Shown here: in pieces, positions 7,076 to 14,281 of the stretch
Position numbering within the stretch: the stretch's first letter is position 1
Layout: each line of letters begins with the position of its first letter
Assembly (NCBI GenBank): GCA_007121055.1
Contig: SKMM01000198.1
Coordinates: forward strand, 1 to 20,225
Origin: Paracoccaceae bacterium
GTDB taxonomy: Bacteria > Pseudomonadota > Alphaproteobacteria > Rhodobacterales > Rhodobacteraceae
Direction of reading: 5' to 3'
DNA length: 20,225 bases
Position numbers and translations under genes: made by a program
Notes under the pieces: generated by a model
Database searches by the model: none
The model's input: only the letters and a program-made list of their open reading frames with translations
Told to the model about the DNA's origin: nothing

Positions 7076-7831
7076 ATGCCCAAGCCTTCCCTCATCGAGG
7101 ACAACCTCGCCTCGCAGGACTGCGCAGACTGCCCGATCCGTCACCGCGCCGTCTGCGCCCGGTGCGAGAGTGACGAGATGGAGGCTCTGGAGGAGGTCAA
7201 GTACTACCGTACCTTCCAGGCGGGTCAGACGGTCATCTGGTCGGGCGACCGGATGGATTTCGTGGCCTCGGTGGTCACCGGCATCGCCTCGCTGACCCAG
7301 ACCATGGAGGACGGGCGGCGCCAGATGGTGGGGCTGCTGCTGCCGTCGGACTTCATCGGCCGGCCGGGGCGGCAGACGGCGGCCTATGACGTCACCGCGA
7401 TCAGCGACGTCGTCATGTGCTGCTTCCGTCGCAAGCCCTTCGAGGAGATGATGGTCCGCACCCCCCGCATCGCCCAGCGCCTTCTGGAGATGACGCTGGA
7501 CGAATTGGATGCGGCGCGCGAATGGATGCTGCTTCTGGGCCGCAAGACCGCGCGGGAAAAGATCGCGAGCCTCATCGCCATCATCGGCCGCCGCGACGCA
7601 GAACTGCGCCTGCGCTCCACCGGCAACGACCTGACCTTCGACCTGCCGCTGACGCGCGAGGCGATGGCCGACTACCTCGGGCTGACGCTGGAGACGGTGA
7701 GCCGGCAGATCTCGGCGCTCAAGCGCGACGGCGTGATCATCCTCGAAGGCAAGCGCCACGTCACCGTGCCCGATTTCGACCGGCTGCTCGAAGAAGCCGG
7801 CGACGACACCGACGGCGGCCTGCTGGTCTGA
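7076..7831 (+). CDS. fnrL: Crp/Fnr-family anaerobic transcriptional regulator FnrL
   Basis: The 251-residue regulator is active when an oxygen-labile 4Fe-4S cluster is intact. The N-terminal motif C16-x2-C19-x7-C27-x2-C30 (CADCPIRHRAVCARC) and internal C115-C116 supply the cluster cysteines. A cNMP-type beta-roll follows (QAGQTVIWSGDRMDFVASVV), then the dimer helix (LEMTLDELDAAREWMLLLGR) and a C-terminal helix-turn-helix. The recognition helix has E206-x2-S209-R210 (ETVSRQIS), which reads TTGAT-type half-sites. The sequence agrees closely with what I recall of R. sphaeroides FnrL. ATG 7076 gives the right spacing to the first cysteine. GTGGA at 7063-7067 is a weak Shine-Dalgarno and lies within the FNR box, so autoregulation is plausible. 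It is divergent from hemN and lies beside usp and cco, all with FNR boxes. Confidence 0.95.
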   Translation: MPKPSLIEDNLASQDCADCPIRHRAVCARCESDEMEALEEVKYYRTFQAGQTVIWSGDRMDFVASVVTGIASLTQTMEDGRRQMVGLLLPSDFIGRPGRQTAAYDVTAISDVVMCCFRRKPFEEMMVRTPRIAQRLLEMTLDELDAAREWMLLLGRKTAREKIASLIAIIGRRDAELRLRSTGNDLTFDLPLTREAMADYLGLTLETVSRQISALKRDGVIILEGKRHVTVPDFDRLLEEAGDDTDGGLLV

Positions 7832-7840
7832 CCCCCGCCG

Positions 7841-7868
7841 CCCGGCGCCGGGACGGCCCCGGGACGGC
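7841..7868. repeat. palindrome plus 11-bp tandem repeat after fnrL
   Basis: A perfect 12-base palindrome CCCGGCGCCGGG (7841-7852) starts ten bases after the fnrL stop. It overlaps two copies of CCGGGACGGC with an 11-base period (7848-7857 and 7859-7868). It could form part of the 3' end of the fnrL transcript. No T-tract follows. Confidence 0.5.
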
Positions 7869-7890
7869 ACGCCGGGAGGGGCAGGGCGCA

Positions 7891-7916
7891 CCTCGCAGGA
7901 CCGTCGGCCTGCGAGG
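7891..7916. terminator. 9-bp inverted repeat between convergent fnrL and usp
   Basis: CCTCGCAGG, an 8-base loop, then CCTGCGAGG is a perfect inverted repeat. It lies between genes that point at each other, so it could end transcription from both sides. There is no T-tract directly after it. A weaker GGGAC-N10-GTCCC stem follows at 7926-7945, with TTTT at 7952-7955. Confidence 0.45.
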
Positions 7917-8082
7917 TCGGTTCGAGGGACGCCGCCCCCCGTCCCGGAGAGTTTTGCGGCCTCCCAGCTCCCCGACCGTGCCCGCGGACGCCCGGTGGCC
8001 GGGGTGCCGCAGCCTCGGGCCGCAGCCCGCCACGCTGCAGGCGGCGCGGGCTGGCGGGGCAGGGGGGACGGGGGTCGCATGC

Positions 8083-8922
8083 TCAGTGTGCCATCATCAC
8101 GGGCACGCTCGCGATCTCCAGCATGTGGCGCGTGGCCCCGCCCAGGATCGCCTCGCGGAACCGCGAATGGCCATAGGCGCCCATCACCAGCATGTCGGCG
8201 TCGTGCTCGCGCGCGTGGCGGCACAGTACGTCCGACACCCGCGGCAGGGTCTTGGCGATCACCGACACCTCCGCGCGCACCCCGTGCCGCGCCAGCATCT
8301 GGGTCAGCATGCCGCCCGGATCGGAGCGTTCGGGTCCCTGCGAGGGCGGATCGACGATGACGATGTCCACCTGATCGGCCGCCTTCAGCATCGGCAGGGC
8401 GCGGCGGATCGCCGCGAGCGCCTCGTCGGATTGATTCCACGCCACCGCGATGCGCTTGCCCAGCGTGGCCGGCAGCCCCGCCTCGGGCAGCACCAGCACC
8501 GGCGCCTGCCCCTCGAACAGGGCGGCCTCCACCACCGCCTCGGCATCCGGCGTGCGCCCCTCGCCATAGGGCTTGGGCTGGATCACCAGATCCGAGAATC
8601 GCGCCCGGATCCCCACCAGCGAGGCCAGGCCCCCGATCTGCACTACCGCGGCCTCCGCGCCCCAGCGGATGTCCTCGCGGCCCAGCCGCTCGCGCACGGT
8701 CTTCTCCAGCGCCTCGGCCTCGGCCTGCGCGCGGTCCAGCGTCTCCTGATAGATCATCGCCGGCGCCCCGGCATAGAAATAGCCCGGCTGCGTGTGGTCC
8801 ACGCCCAGGCAGCAGACGTCGAGATGCGCGTCCTCCCGCCGGGCCAGCGTGATCGCGGCATCCAGCGCCGGCCGGATCGTCGCGGGGTCGGTCACGAAGG
8901 TCATCAGCGACTTGTAGGCCAT
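8083..8922 (-). CDS. universal stress protein (UspA family)
   Basis: The 279-residue cytoplasmic protein is long enough for two Usp-fold halves. The first half starts MAYKSLMTFVTDPATIRPAL. The second starts near GKRIAVAWNQSDEALAAIRRAL and ends with MGAYGHSRFREAILGGATRHML, which contains the G-x2-G-x9-G-(S/T) ATP-binding pattern. Family members help cells survive stress or anaerobic stasis, often by nucleotide binding. A gene of this type lies next to fnrL and ccoN in R. sphaeroides. The start is supported by CGGAGA five bases upstream. The shared control region with ccoN contains an FNR box at class II distance from a -10-like TACAGG for this gene, so low-oxygen induction is likely. It converges with fnrL. 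Family secure, exact function unknown. Confidence 0.88.
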   Translation of the reverse strand: MAYKSLMTFVTDPATIRPALDAAITLARREDAHLDVCCLGVDHTQPGYFYAGAPAMIYQETLDRAQAEAEALEKTVRERLGREDIRWGAEAAVVQIGGLASLVGIRARFSDLVIQPKPYGEGRTPDAEAVVEAALFEGQAPVLVLPEAGLPATLGKRIAVAWNQSDEALAAIRRALPMLKAADQVDIVIVDPPSQGPERSDPGGMLTQMLARHGVRAEVSVIAKTLPRVSDVLCRHAREHDADMLVMGAYGHSRFREAILGGATRHMLEIASVPVMMAH

Positions 8923-8988
8923 GTGGGTCTCCGAAAATTCCAGGTGGCGCGGGTCCCCCGAAGGGCCTTGCCCCGCGCGACAGTTTGA

Positions 8989-8994
8989 CCTGTA
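8989..8994 (-). promoter_or_regulatory. predicted -10 hexamer of usp
   Basis: TACAGG on the minus strand begins 22 bases beyond the FNR box at 9017-9030. With a start at about 8982 the box centre falls at -41.5, the classical class II position. The leader would be about 60 bases. This was predicted by eye from spacing only. Confidence 0.45.
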
Positions 8995-9016
8995 CCAGCC
9001 GGCCCCCTGAGCGGTT

Positions 9017-9030
9017 TTGACCCAGATCAA
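9017..9030. promoter_or_regulatory. FNR box in the usp-ccoN divergent region
   Basis: TTGAC-CCAG-ATCAA differs from the FNR consensus at one half-site base. It lies between the divergent usp and ccoN genes and could activate both: ccoNOQP (start codon 120 bases downstream) and usp (start codon about 95 bases away on the other strand). An FNR site is the expected control of a cbb3 oxidase operon. Confidence 0.85.
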
Positions 9031-9047
9031 TGTGCCTGAAACTCCCG

Positions 9048-9053
9048 TATACG
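9048..9053 (+). promoter_or_regulatory. possible -10 hexamer of ccoNOQP
   Basis: TATACG lies 17 bases after the FNR box. It is the most -10-like sequence in the region, but it sits five bases closer to the box than a classical class II promoter would place it. The start would be near 9060. If the classical spacing holds, the hexamer would be GACTGA at 9053-9058, which is poor. Confidence 0.4.
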
Positions 9054-9150
9054 ACTGAAGACCGAAGCGCGCAGGCGGCCTCCTCTGGCCGCCCCGTGCC
9101 CGCGGGTCGGGACGGTCCGGCCCGCCAAGAAAGCGATGAAGGGACGCGGA

Positions 9151-10752
9151 ATGTGGGAAGTGATGAAGCTGGGGGGCCTGGGCCTTCTGATCCTGTACGG
9201 TGCGCTGGGCACCGGCCTCGCACGCGATGAGGCGTTTCTGGCGCATTCCGTGATCATCCTGCTGGTCGCCTCGGGCCTGTTCCTGTGGCAGCTGCGCCGT
9301 TGGGGTGAACCCGCCCCGGTGGTGGACGAGACCGTCTACATGGACGGCGTCATCCGCGCGGGCGTGATCGCCACCGCCTTCTGGGGTGTGGTGGGCTTCG
9401 CCGCGGGGGTCTTCATCGCGCTGCAGCTCGCCTGGCCGCAGCTCAATTTCGAATGGGCGCAGGGCTACCTGAACTTCGGGCGGCTGCGTCCGCTGCATAC
9501 CTCGGCCGTGATCTTCGCCTTCGGGGGCAACGCGCTGATCGCCACCGCCTTCTACGTGGTGCAGCGGACCTCGGCGGCGCGGCTATGGGGCGGGAACCTC
9601 GCCTGGTTCGTGTTCTGGGGCTATCAGATCTTCATCGTCATGGCCGCCGTGGGCTACATCCTCGGCTCCACCCAGGGCCAGGAATACGCCGAGCCGGAAT
9701 GGCTGCCCGACCTGTGGCTGACCGTCGTGTGGCTCGCCTTCCTCGCCGTTTTCCTCGGCACGCTGGTGCGCCGGCGCGAGAAGCACATCTACGTCGCCAA
9801 CTGGTTCTACCTCGCCTTCATCGTCACCGTGGCGATGCTGCATGTGGTCAACAACATCGCGCTGCCGGTCTCGATCTGGGGCTCGCGCTCGGTGCCGGTG
9901 TGGTCGGGCGTGCAGTCGGCGATGATCCAGTGGTGGTACGGCCACAACGCGGTGGGCTTCTTCCTGACCGCGGGCTTCCTGGGGATGATGTACTACTTCA
10001 TCCCGAAGCAGGCCGAGCGGCCGGTCTACAGCTACAAGCTGTCGATCATCCACTTCTGGGCGCTGATCTTCCTTTATATCTGGGCCGGCCCGCACCACCT
10101 GCACTACACGGCGCTGCCCGACTGGGCGCAGACGCTGGGCATGACCTTCTCGATCATGCTGTGGATGCCCAGCTGGGGCGGCATGATCAACGGGCTTATG
10201 ACCCTCTCGGGCGCCTGGGACAAGCTGCGCACCGACCCGGTGATCCGGATGATGGTGGTCGCCGTGGGCTTCTATGGCATGGCCACCTTCGAGGGCCCGA
10301 TGATGTCCATAAAGACCGTCAACGCGCTGTCCCACTACACCGACTGGACCATCGGGCACGTTCATTCCGGCGCGCTGGGCTGGAACGGCATGATCACCTT
10401 CGGCGCGCTCTATTACCTGGTGCCGAAGCTCTGGCAGCGGGAGGGGCTCTATTCGCTCCGCCTCGTCAGTTGGCACTTCTGGCTCGCGACGATCGGGATC
10501 GTGCTCTACGCCGCGGCGATGTGGGTGACCGGCATCATGGAAGGGCTGATGTGGCGCGAAGTCGATGCGCAGGGCTTCCTCGTGAACTCCTTCGCCGACA
10601 CCGTGGCCGCCAAGTTCCCGATGTATGTCGTGCGGGCCCTGGGCGGGGGCATGTTCCTGCTGGGCGCCGTCATCATGTGCTACAACCTGTGGAAGACGGT
10701 GACGTCGGTGGGGGTCAAGCGCCCCGCCGGTGCCGCTGTCCCCGCCGAATAA
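9151..10752 (+). CDS. ccoN: cbb3-type cytochrome c oxidase catalytic subunit I
   Basis: The 533-residue, roughly 12-helix inner-membrane subunit reduces O2 to water at the heme b3-CuB site. Visible ligands: H116 (RPLHTSAV) and H405 for low-spin heme b; H265 (WWYGHNAVG), H315 and H316 (GPHHLHYT) for CuB; H403 (IGHVHSG) for heme b3. Y309 (FLYIWAG) is at the position of the tyrosine cross-linked to a CuB histidine in cbb3 enzymes, on helix VII as expected for this class. Spacing between these residues matches the Pseudomonas stutzeri enzyme as I recall it. ATG 9151 is preferred because AAGGGA lies 6 bases before it and MWEVMK fits the family N-terminus; ATG 9136 lacks a ribosome site. It is the first gene of ccoNOQP, downstream of an FNR box. 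Length is normal. Confidence 0.97.
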   Translation: MWEVMKLGGLGLLILYGALGTGLARDEAFLAHSVIILLVASGLFLWQLRRWGEPAPVVDETVYMDGVIRAGVIATAFWGVVGFAAGVFIALQLAWPQLNFEWAQGYLNFGRLRPLHTSAVIFAFGGNALIATAFYVVQRTSAARLWGGNLAWFVFWGYQIFIVMAAVGYILGSTQGQEYAEPEWLPDLWLTVVWLAFLAVFLGTLVRRREKHIYVANWFYLAFIVTVAMLHVVNNIALPVSIWGSRSVPVWSGVQSAMIQWWYGHNAVGFFLTAGFLGMMYYFIPKQAERPVYSYKLSIIHFWALIFLYIWAGPHHLHYTALPDWAQTLGMTFSIMLWMPSWGGMINGLMTLSGAWDKLRTDPVIRMMVVAVGFYGMATFEGPMMSIKTVNALSHYTDWTIGHVHSGALGWNGMITFGALYYLVPKLWQREGLYSLRLVSWHFWLATIGIVLYAAAMWVTGIMEGLMWREVDAQGFLVNSFADTVAAKFPMYVVRALGGGMFLLGAVIMCYNLWKTVTSVGVKRPAGAAVPAE

Positions 10753-10767
10753 GGGAGGGCGCGGGAC

Positions 10768-11493
10768 ATGGGCGTTCTCGATACCCACAAGAAGATCGAA
10801 ACCAACGTCACGCTGTTGCTGGTGCTCAGCTTCCTCGTGGTGACCATCGGGGGGATCGTGCAGATCGTGCCGCTGTTCTACCTCGAGAACACCATCGAGG
10901 AGGTGGAGGGGGTGCGTCCCTACTCGCCGCTAGAACTGGCGGGCCGCGAGATCTATCTGCGCGAGGGCTGCTACGTCTGCCACTCCCAGATGATCCGCCC
11001 GATGCGGGACGAGGTGGAGCGGTACGGGCATTATTCGCTTGCGGCGGAATCTATGTACGATCACCCGTTCCAGTGGGGGTCCAAGCGCACCGGGCCGGAT
11101 CTCGCGCGCGTGGGCGGGCGGTATTCCGACGAATGGCACGTGCAGCACATGATCGACCCCAAGTCGGTGGTGCCGGAGTCGATCATGCCGTCCTATGGCT
11201 ATCTGATGAACCGCCAGATCGACGGGCGTTACATCGCCGATCTGATGCGCACCCACCGCCGTGTGGGCGTGCCCTACACCGACGAGATGATCGAGAACGC
11301 CCGCGCCGACTTCCGCGACCAGGCCAATCCCGATGCCGACCACTCCGGCCTGCTGGAGCGGTATCCGGGTGCGCAGACCCGCAACTTCGACGGCCAGCCG
11401 CAGTTGACCGAGATGGATGCGATCATCGCCTACATGCAGATGCTCGGCACGCTGGTGGACTTCTCCACCTTCGTGCCCGATCCAAGCCGCTGA
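10768..11493 (+). CDS. ccoO: cbb3-type cytochrome c oxidase monoheme subunit II
   Basis: The 241-residue membrane-anchored c-type cytochrome passes electrons from CcoP to CcoN. An N-terminal helix ([19 protein letters not shown]) anchors it, and the heme-binding motif C68-Y-V-C71-H72 follows, facing the periplasm. M140 in [10 protein letters not shown] is the likely axial methionine. The following region ([22 protein letters not shown]) is typical of CcoO/FixO. The gene starts 15 bases after ccoN, with AGGGAGG upstream, and is in the same operon. No anomaly seen. Confidence 0.97.
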   Translation: MGVLDTHKKIETNVTLLLVLSFLVVTIGGIVQIVPLFYLENTIEEVEGVRPYSPLELAGREIYLREGCYVCHSQMIRPMRDEVERYGHYSLAAESMYDHPFQWGSKRTGPDLARVGGRYSDEWHVQHMIDPKSVVPESIMPSYGYLMNRQIDGRYIADLMRTHRRVGVPYTDEMIENARADFRDQANPDADHSGLLERYPGAQTRNFDGQPQLTEMDAIIAYMQMLGTLVDFSTFVPDPSR

Positions 11494-11503
11494 GGAGGGG
11501 CCC

Positions 11504-11725
11504 ATGGAAACCTACACTGCCCTGCGCGCCTTCGCCGACAGCTGGCATCTGCTGTTCATGTTCCTGTTCTTCATCGGGATGGTGATCTTCATCTTCCGGC
11601 CCGGCAGCCGGAAGGTGCATGACGAGACCGCCAACATGATCTTCCGCAACGACGACCGCCCCCAGGCCCCGTCTTCCGACGACGAGGACCGGCCCCGCGG
11701 CCGCACAGAGAGCGAGGCCCGCTGA
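11504..11725 (+). CDS. ccoQ: cbb3-type oxidase subunit CcoQ (FixQ)
   Basis: The 73-residue protein has one membrane helix (WHLLFMFLFFIGMVIFIF) and a charged C-terminal tail (HDETANMIFRND, then an acidic/arginine-rich end). CcoQ stabilises CcoP in the complex; in Rhodobacter it is also linked to the signal from the oxidase to the photosynthesis genes. ATG 11504 is supported by GAGGAGGGG just before it, which overlaps the end of ccoO. The stop is one base before ccoP, so translation is tightly coupled. Confidence 0.93.
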   Translation: METYTALRAFADSWHLLFMFLFFIGMVIFIFRPGSRKVHDETANMIFRNDDRPQAPSSDDEDRPRGRTESEAR

Positions 11726-11726
11726 G

Positions 11727-12701
11727 ATGGCCGGCGACGACAAGAAACAAGATCCCACCGCCTCCGAGGGCGTGCCCGACCAGGCCAACCGCGTGGCCCC
11801 GCCCGAACGGCAGTACCCCGAGCCCAAGGCCGAGCTGAAGCGCAAGGTCGCGGCCGAGCCGCCGACCACGGGCCATGTCTGGGACGGCATCCGCGAATAC
11901 GACAACCCGATGCCGCGCTGGTGGCTGTGGACCTTCTACATCTGCATCGCCTGGGCGGTGATCTACTGGATCCTCTACCCCGCCTGGCCGATGGTGTCGC
12001 AGGCCACCCCGGGCCTCTTGGGCTCCTCCACCCGCGGCGACGTGGCGCGCGAGATCGCCGATTTCGAGACCCGCAACGAACCCTGGTTCGAACGCCTCAA
12101 CGCCACCCCCGTGGCCGCCCTGCGCGAGGAGGACGACCTCGAACGCTTCGCGGTCCAGGCCGGGGCCGCGGTCTTCGCCGCGCAATGCTCGCAATGCCAC
12201 GGCGCGGGCGCGCAGGGCGTGCAGGCGGGCGGTTTCCCCTCCCTGCTGGACGACCAGTGGCTCTGGGGCGGCACGCTGGAGGAGATCCACCACACCATCC
12301 GCCACGGCGTGCGCAACGAGGACGACCCAGAGGCGCGCTGGTCTGAAATGCCCGCCTTCGGCGCCGACGGCATCCTCGACGGCGACGAGATCGAGCAGGT
12401 GGTGGAATATGTGCTGGCGATGTCGGGGCAGTCTCATGATGAAGACCTCGCCGCGATGGGCGCCGAGGTGTTCGAATGGAACTGCGCGGCCTGCCACATG
12501 GACGACGGCTCGGGCAACACCGACCTCGGCGCGCCCGCGCTGAACAACCAGATCTGGCAGTATGGTGGCGACCGCGACACGATCCGCCACACGATCTACT
12601 ACTCGCGCTATGGCGTGATGCCCGCCTTCGCCCAGCGCCTGCGCGAGGCCGAGATCCGCGCGGTGGCGGTGTTCGTCCACCAGCTCGGCGGCGGTCAGTG
12701 A
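11727..12701 (+). CDS. ccoP: cbb3-type cytochrome c oxidase diheme subunit III
   Basis: The 324-residue subunit takes electrons from soluble cytochrome c. A cytoplasmic N-terminal tail is followed by one membrane helix from about residue 65 (WWLWTFYICIAWAVIYWI). Two periplasmic cytochrome c domains follow, with motifs C154-S-Q-C157-H158 and C253-A-A-C256-H257. Likely axial methionines are in SEMPAFG and GVMPAFAQ. The N-terminal tail is fairly long and lysine/proline-rich (about 60 residues before the helix), within the range for Rhodobacter-type CcoP. It is the last gene of ccoNOQP: a strong hairpin begins six bases after the stop. Confidence 0.97.
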   Translation: MAGDDKKQDPTASEGVPDQANRVAPPERQYPEPKAELKRKVAAEPPTTGHVWDGIREYDNPMPRWWLWTFYICIAWAVIYWILYPAWPMVSQATPGLLGSSTRGDVAREIADFETRNEPWFERLNATPVAALREEDDLERFAVQAGAAVFAAQCSQCHGAGAQGVQAGGFPSLLDDQWLWGGTLEEIHHTIRHGVRNEDDPEARWSEMPAFGADGILDGDEIEQVVEYVLAMSGQSHDEDLAAMGAEVFEWNCAACHMDDGSGNTDLGAPALNNQIWQYGGDRDTIRHTIYYSRYGVMPAFAQRLREAEIRAVAVFVHQLGGGQ

Positions 12702-12706
12702 GACTC

Positions 12707-12737
12707 CGGCCCGGGTGCGCCCCCCGCGCCCGGGCCG
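12707..12737 (+). terminator. strong hairpin after ccoP
   Basis: CGGCCCGGG (12707-12715) pairs perfectly with CCCGGGCCG (12729-12737). Adding TGCG/CGCG inside gives a 13-bp stem with one G-U pair and a loop of five C. It starts six bases after the ccoP stop. No T-tract follows, so it may act as a terminator with help, or as a 3' stabiliser of the abundant ccoNOQP mRNA. Confidence 0.6.
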
Positions 12738-12775
12738 ACAGCTGCGACGGAATGATGCATTTCGCGCCCATCTAT

Positions 12776-12789
12776 TTGACGCACGTCAA
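12776..12789. promoter_or_regulatory. FNR box upstream of ccoG
   Basis: TTGAC-GCAC-GTCAA is a perfect inverted repeat of the FNR/Dnr type; both half-sites carry C/G at the fifth base instead of T/A. It lies 64 bases before the ccoG start codon. Its centre is exactly 41.5 bases from the start predicted from the -10-like TAGCTG at 12812-12817. Confidence 0.78.
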
Positions 12790-12811
12790 GGCAGGCATCT
12801 GCGCCCCGCGC

Positions 12812-12817
12812 TAGCTG
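12812..12817 (+). promoter_or_regulatory. predicted -10 hexamer of ccoGHIS
   Basis: TAGCTG lies 22 bases after the FNR box, which puts the box at -41.5 for a start near 12824. This is textbook class II geometry and supports separate low-oxygen control of ccoGHIS. Confidence 0.45.
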
Positions 12818-12841
12818 TGGCCAGACCACAGCAGGCCCGCC

Positions 12842-12847
12842 AGGAGA
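12842..12847 (+). promoter_or_regulatory. Shine-Dalgarno that fixes the TTG start of ccoG
   Basis: AGGAGA lies six bases before TTG 12854. No ATG or GTG nearby gives the expected CcoG N-terminus, so the rare TTG is the likely start. Confidence 0.7.
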
Positions 12848-12853
12848 CCCACC

Positions 12854-14278
12854 TTGAGCACCACCCCCGAGCCCCAACTCTACGCCGCGCGCGAACCGAT
12901 CTTCCCGCGCCGCGTACAGGGCCGCTTTCGCAACCTCAAATGGGTGCTGATGGCGGTGATGCTGGGCATCTACTACATCACCCCGTGGATCCGCTGGGAC
13001 CGCGGCCCCAACCTGCCAGACCAGGCGGTGCTGGTGGACCTCGCGAACCGCCGCTTCTTCTTCTTCTTCGTCGAGATCTGGCCGCACGAGTTCTATTTCG
13101 TCGCGGGCCTGCTGATCATGGCCGGCCTCGGGCTGTTCCTCTTCACCTCTGCGCTCGGCCGGGTGTGGTGCGGCTATGCCTGCCCGCAGACCGTCTGGAC
13201 CGACCTCTTCATCACCGTCGAGCGCTGGATCGAGGGCGACCGCAATGCCCGGGTGCGGCTGTGGCGTGCCCCCTGGGGTGTCCACAAGGCCCGCGTGTAC
13301 CTCACCAAGTGGACCGTGTGGCTGCTGATCGCGCTCGCCACCGGCGGCGCCTGGGTGTTCTATTTCGCCGACGCGCCCACGCTGCTGCGCGATCTCCTGA
13401 CCTTCCAGGCGCCTCCCGTGGCCTGGATCACCATCGCCATCCTGACGGCCACCACCTTCTTCTTCGGCGGCTTCTTCCGCGAACAGATCTGCATCTACGC
13501 CTGCCCCTGGCCGCGGATCCAGGCCGCCATGATGGACGAGGACACGCTCACCATCGCCTACCGCGACTGGCGGGGCGAGCCGCGCGGCAAGCTGCGGCAG
13601 GGCAAGCTCGACCCGGGCCAGGGCGACTGCATCGACTGCATGGCCTGCGTCAATGTCTGCCCCATGGGCATCGACATCCGCGACGGCCAGCAGCTGGCCT
13701 GCATCACCTGCGGCCTGTGCATCGACGCCTGCGACGAGGTGATGGACCGCATCGACAAGCCCCGCGGCCTGATCGGCTACCTCGCGCTCTCGGATGAAAC
13801 GCACGAGAAGGCCGGCAAACCCGCCATCTCGGCCTGGCGCCACGTCTTCCGGCCCCGCACCGTCCTCTACACCGTGCTGTGGGGCGGCGTCGGCATCGGC
13901 CTCATCGTGCTTCTGCTCATGCGCACCGATCTCGACATGTCCGTGGCGCAGGTGCGCAACCCGCTCAACGTGATCATGGCCGACGGCTCGGTGCGCAACG
14001 CCTATGAGGTGCGCATCCGCAACATGCATGGCGAGGCGCGGGAGTTCACCCTCGCCCTCGACGCGGCCGTGCCCATGGACATCGTCCTCGAAGGCGTGCC
14101 CGACCTCACCGTCACCGTGCCCGCCGACACCATGCTCAACCAACGCGTCTATCTGATCGCGCCGCCCGACAGCCCGGCGGCCTCCGCCCAGCGCACCGAC
14201 GTGATCCTGCGGGCCACCGAGGGCATCAGCGGGCAGGCCATCGCCACCCAGACACTCTTTAACGGACGGGGGAACTGA
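12854..14278 (+). CDS. ccoG: cytochrome c oxidase accessory protein CcoG (FixG/RdxB), Fe-S copper reductase
   Basis: The 474-residue membrane Fe-S protein (RdxB in R. sphaeroides) reduces Cu(II) to Cu(I) for cbb3 assembly, as shown for CcoG in related bacteria. Membrane-associated cysteine pairs are C106/C110 (CGYACPQ) and C213/C217 (CIYACPW). A cytoplasmic 2x4Fe-4S ferredoxin domain follows, with C259-x2-C262-x2-C265-x3-C269 and C283-x2-C286-x2-C289-x3-C293. After a last helix near VGIGLIVLLLMR comes a periplasmic Ig-like C-terminal domain. Translation probably starts at TTG 12854, fixed by AGGAGA six bases upstream. It heads ccoGHIS with its own FNR box; ccoH starts 3 bases after the stop. 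Confidence 0.95.
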   Translation: MSTTPEPQLYAAREPIFPRRVQGRFRNLKWVLMAVMLGIYYITPWIRWDRGPNLPDQAVLVDLANRRFFFFFVEIWPHEFYFVAGLLIMAGLGLFLFTSALGRVWCGYACPQTVWTDLFITVERWIEGDRNARVRLWRAPWGVHKARVYLTKWTVWLLIALATGGAWVFYFADAPTLLRDLLTFQAPPVAWITIAILTATTFFFGGFFREQICIYACPWPRIQAAMMDEDTLTIAYRDWRGEPRGKLRQGKLDPGQGDCIDCMACVNVCPMGIDIRDGQQLACITCGLCIDACDEVMDRIDKPRGLIGYLALSDETHEKAGKPAISAWRHVFRPRTVLYTVLWGGVGIGLIVLLLMRTDLDMSVAQVRNPLNVIMADGSVRNAYEVRIRNMHGEAREFTLALDAAVPMDIVLEGVPDLTVTVPADTMLNQRVYLIAPPDSPAASAQRTDVILRATEGISGQAIATQTLFNGRGN

Positions 14279-14281
14279 CCC

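Noticed and set aside
8985..8998. TTGAC-CTGT-ACCAG as a second FNR box in front of usp/ccoN
   Set aside because: The second half-site matches only two of five bases; part of it instead fits the predicted usp -10 on the other strand.
9136..9150. ATG 9136 as the ccoN start
   Set aside because: No ribosome site precedes it, while ATG 9151 has AAGGGA at good spacing and the expected N-terminus.
9453..11585. 710-codon plus-strand open frame
   Set aside because: It is a shifted-frame shadow of ccoN and ccoO, rich in arginine and proline.
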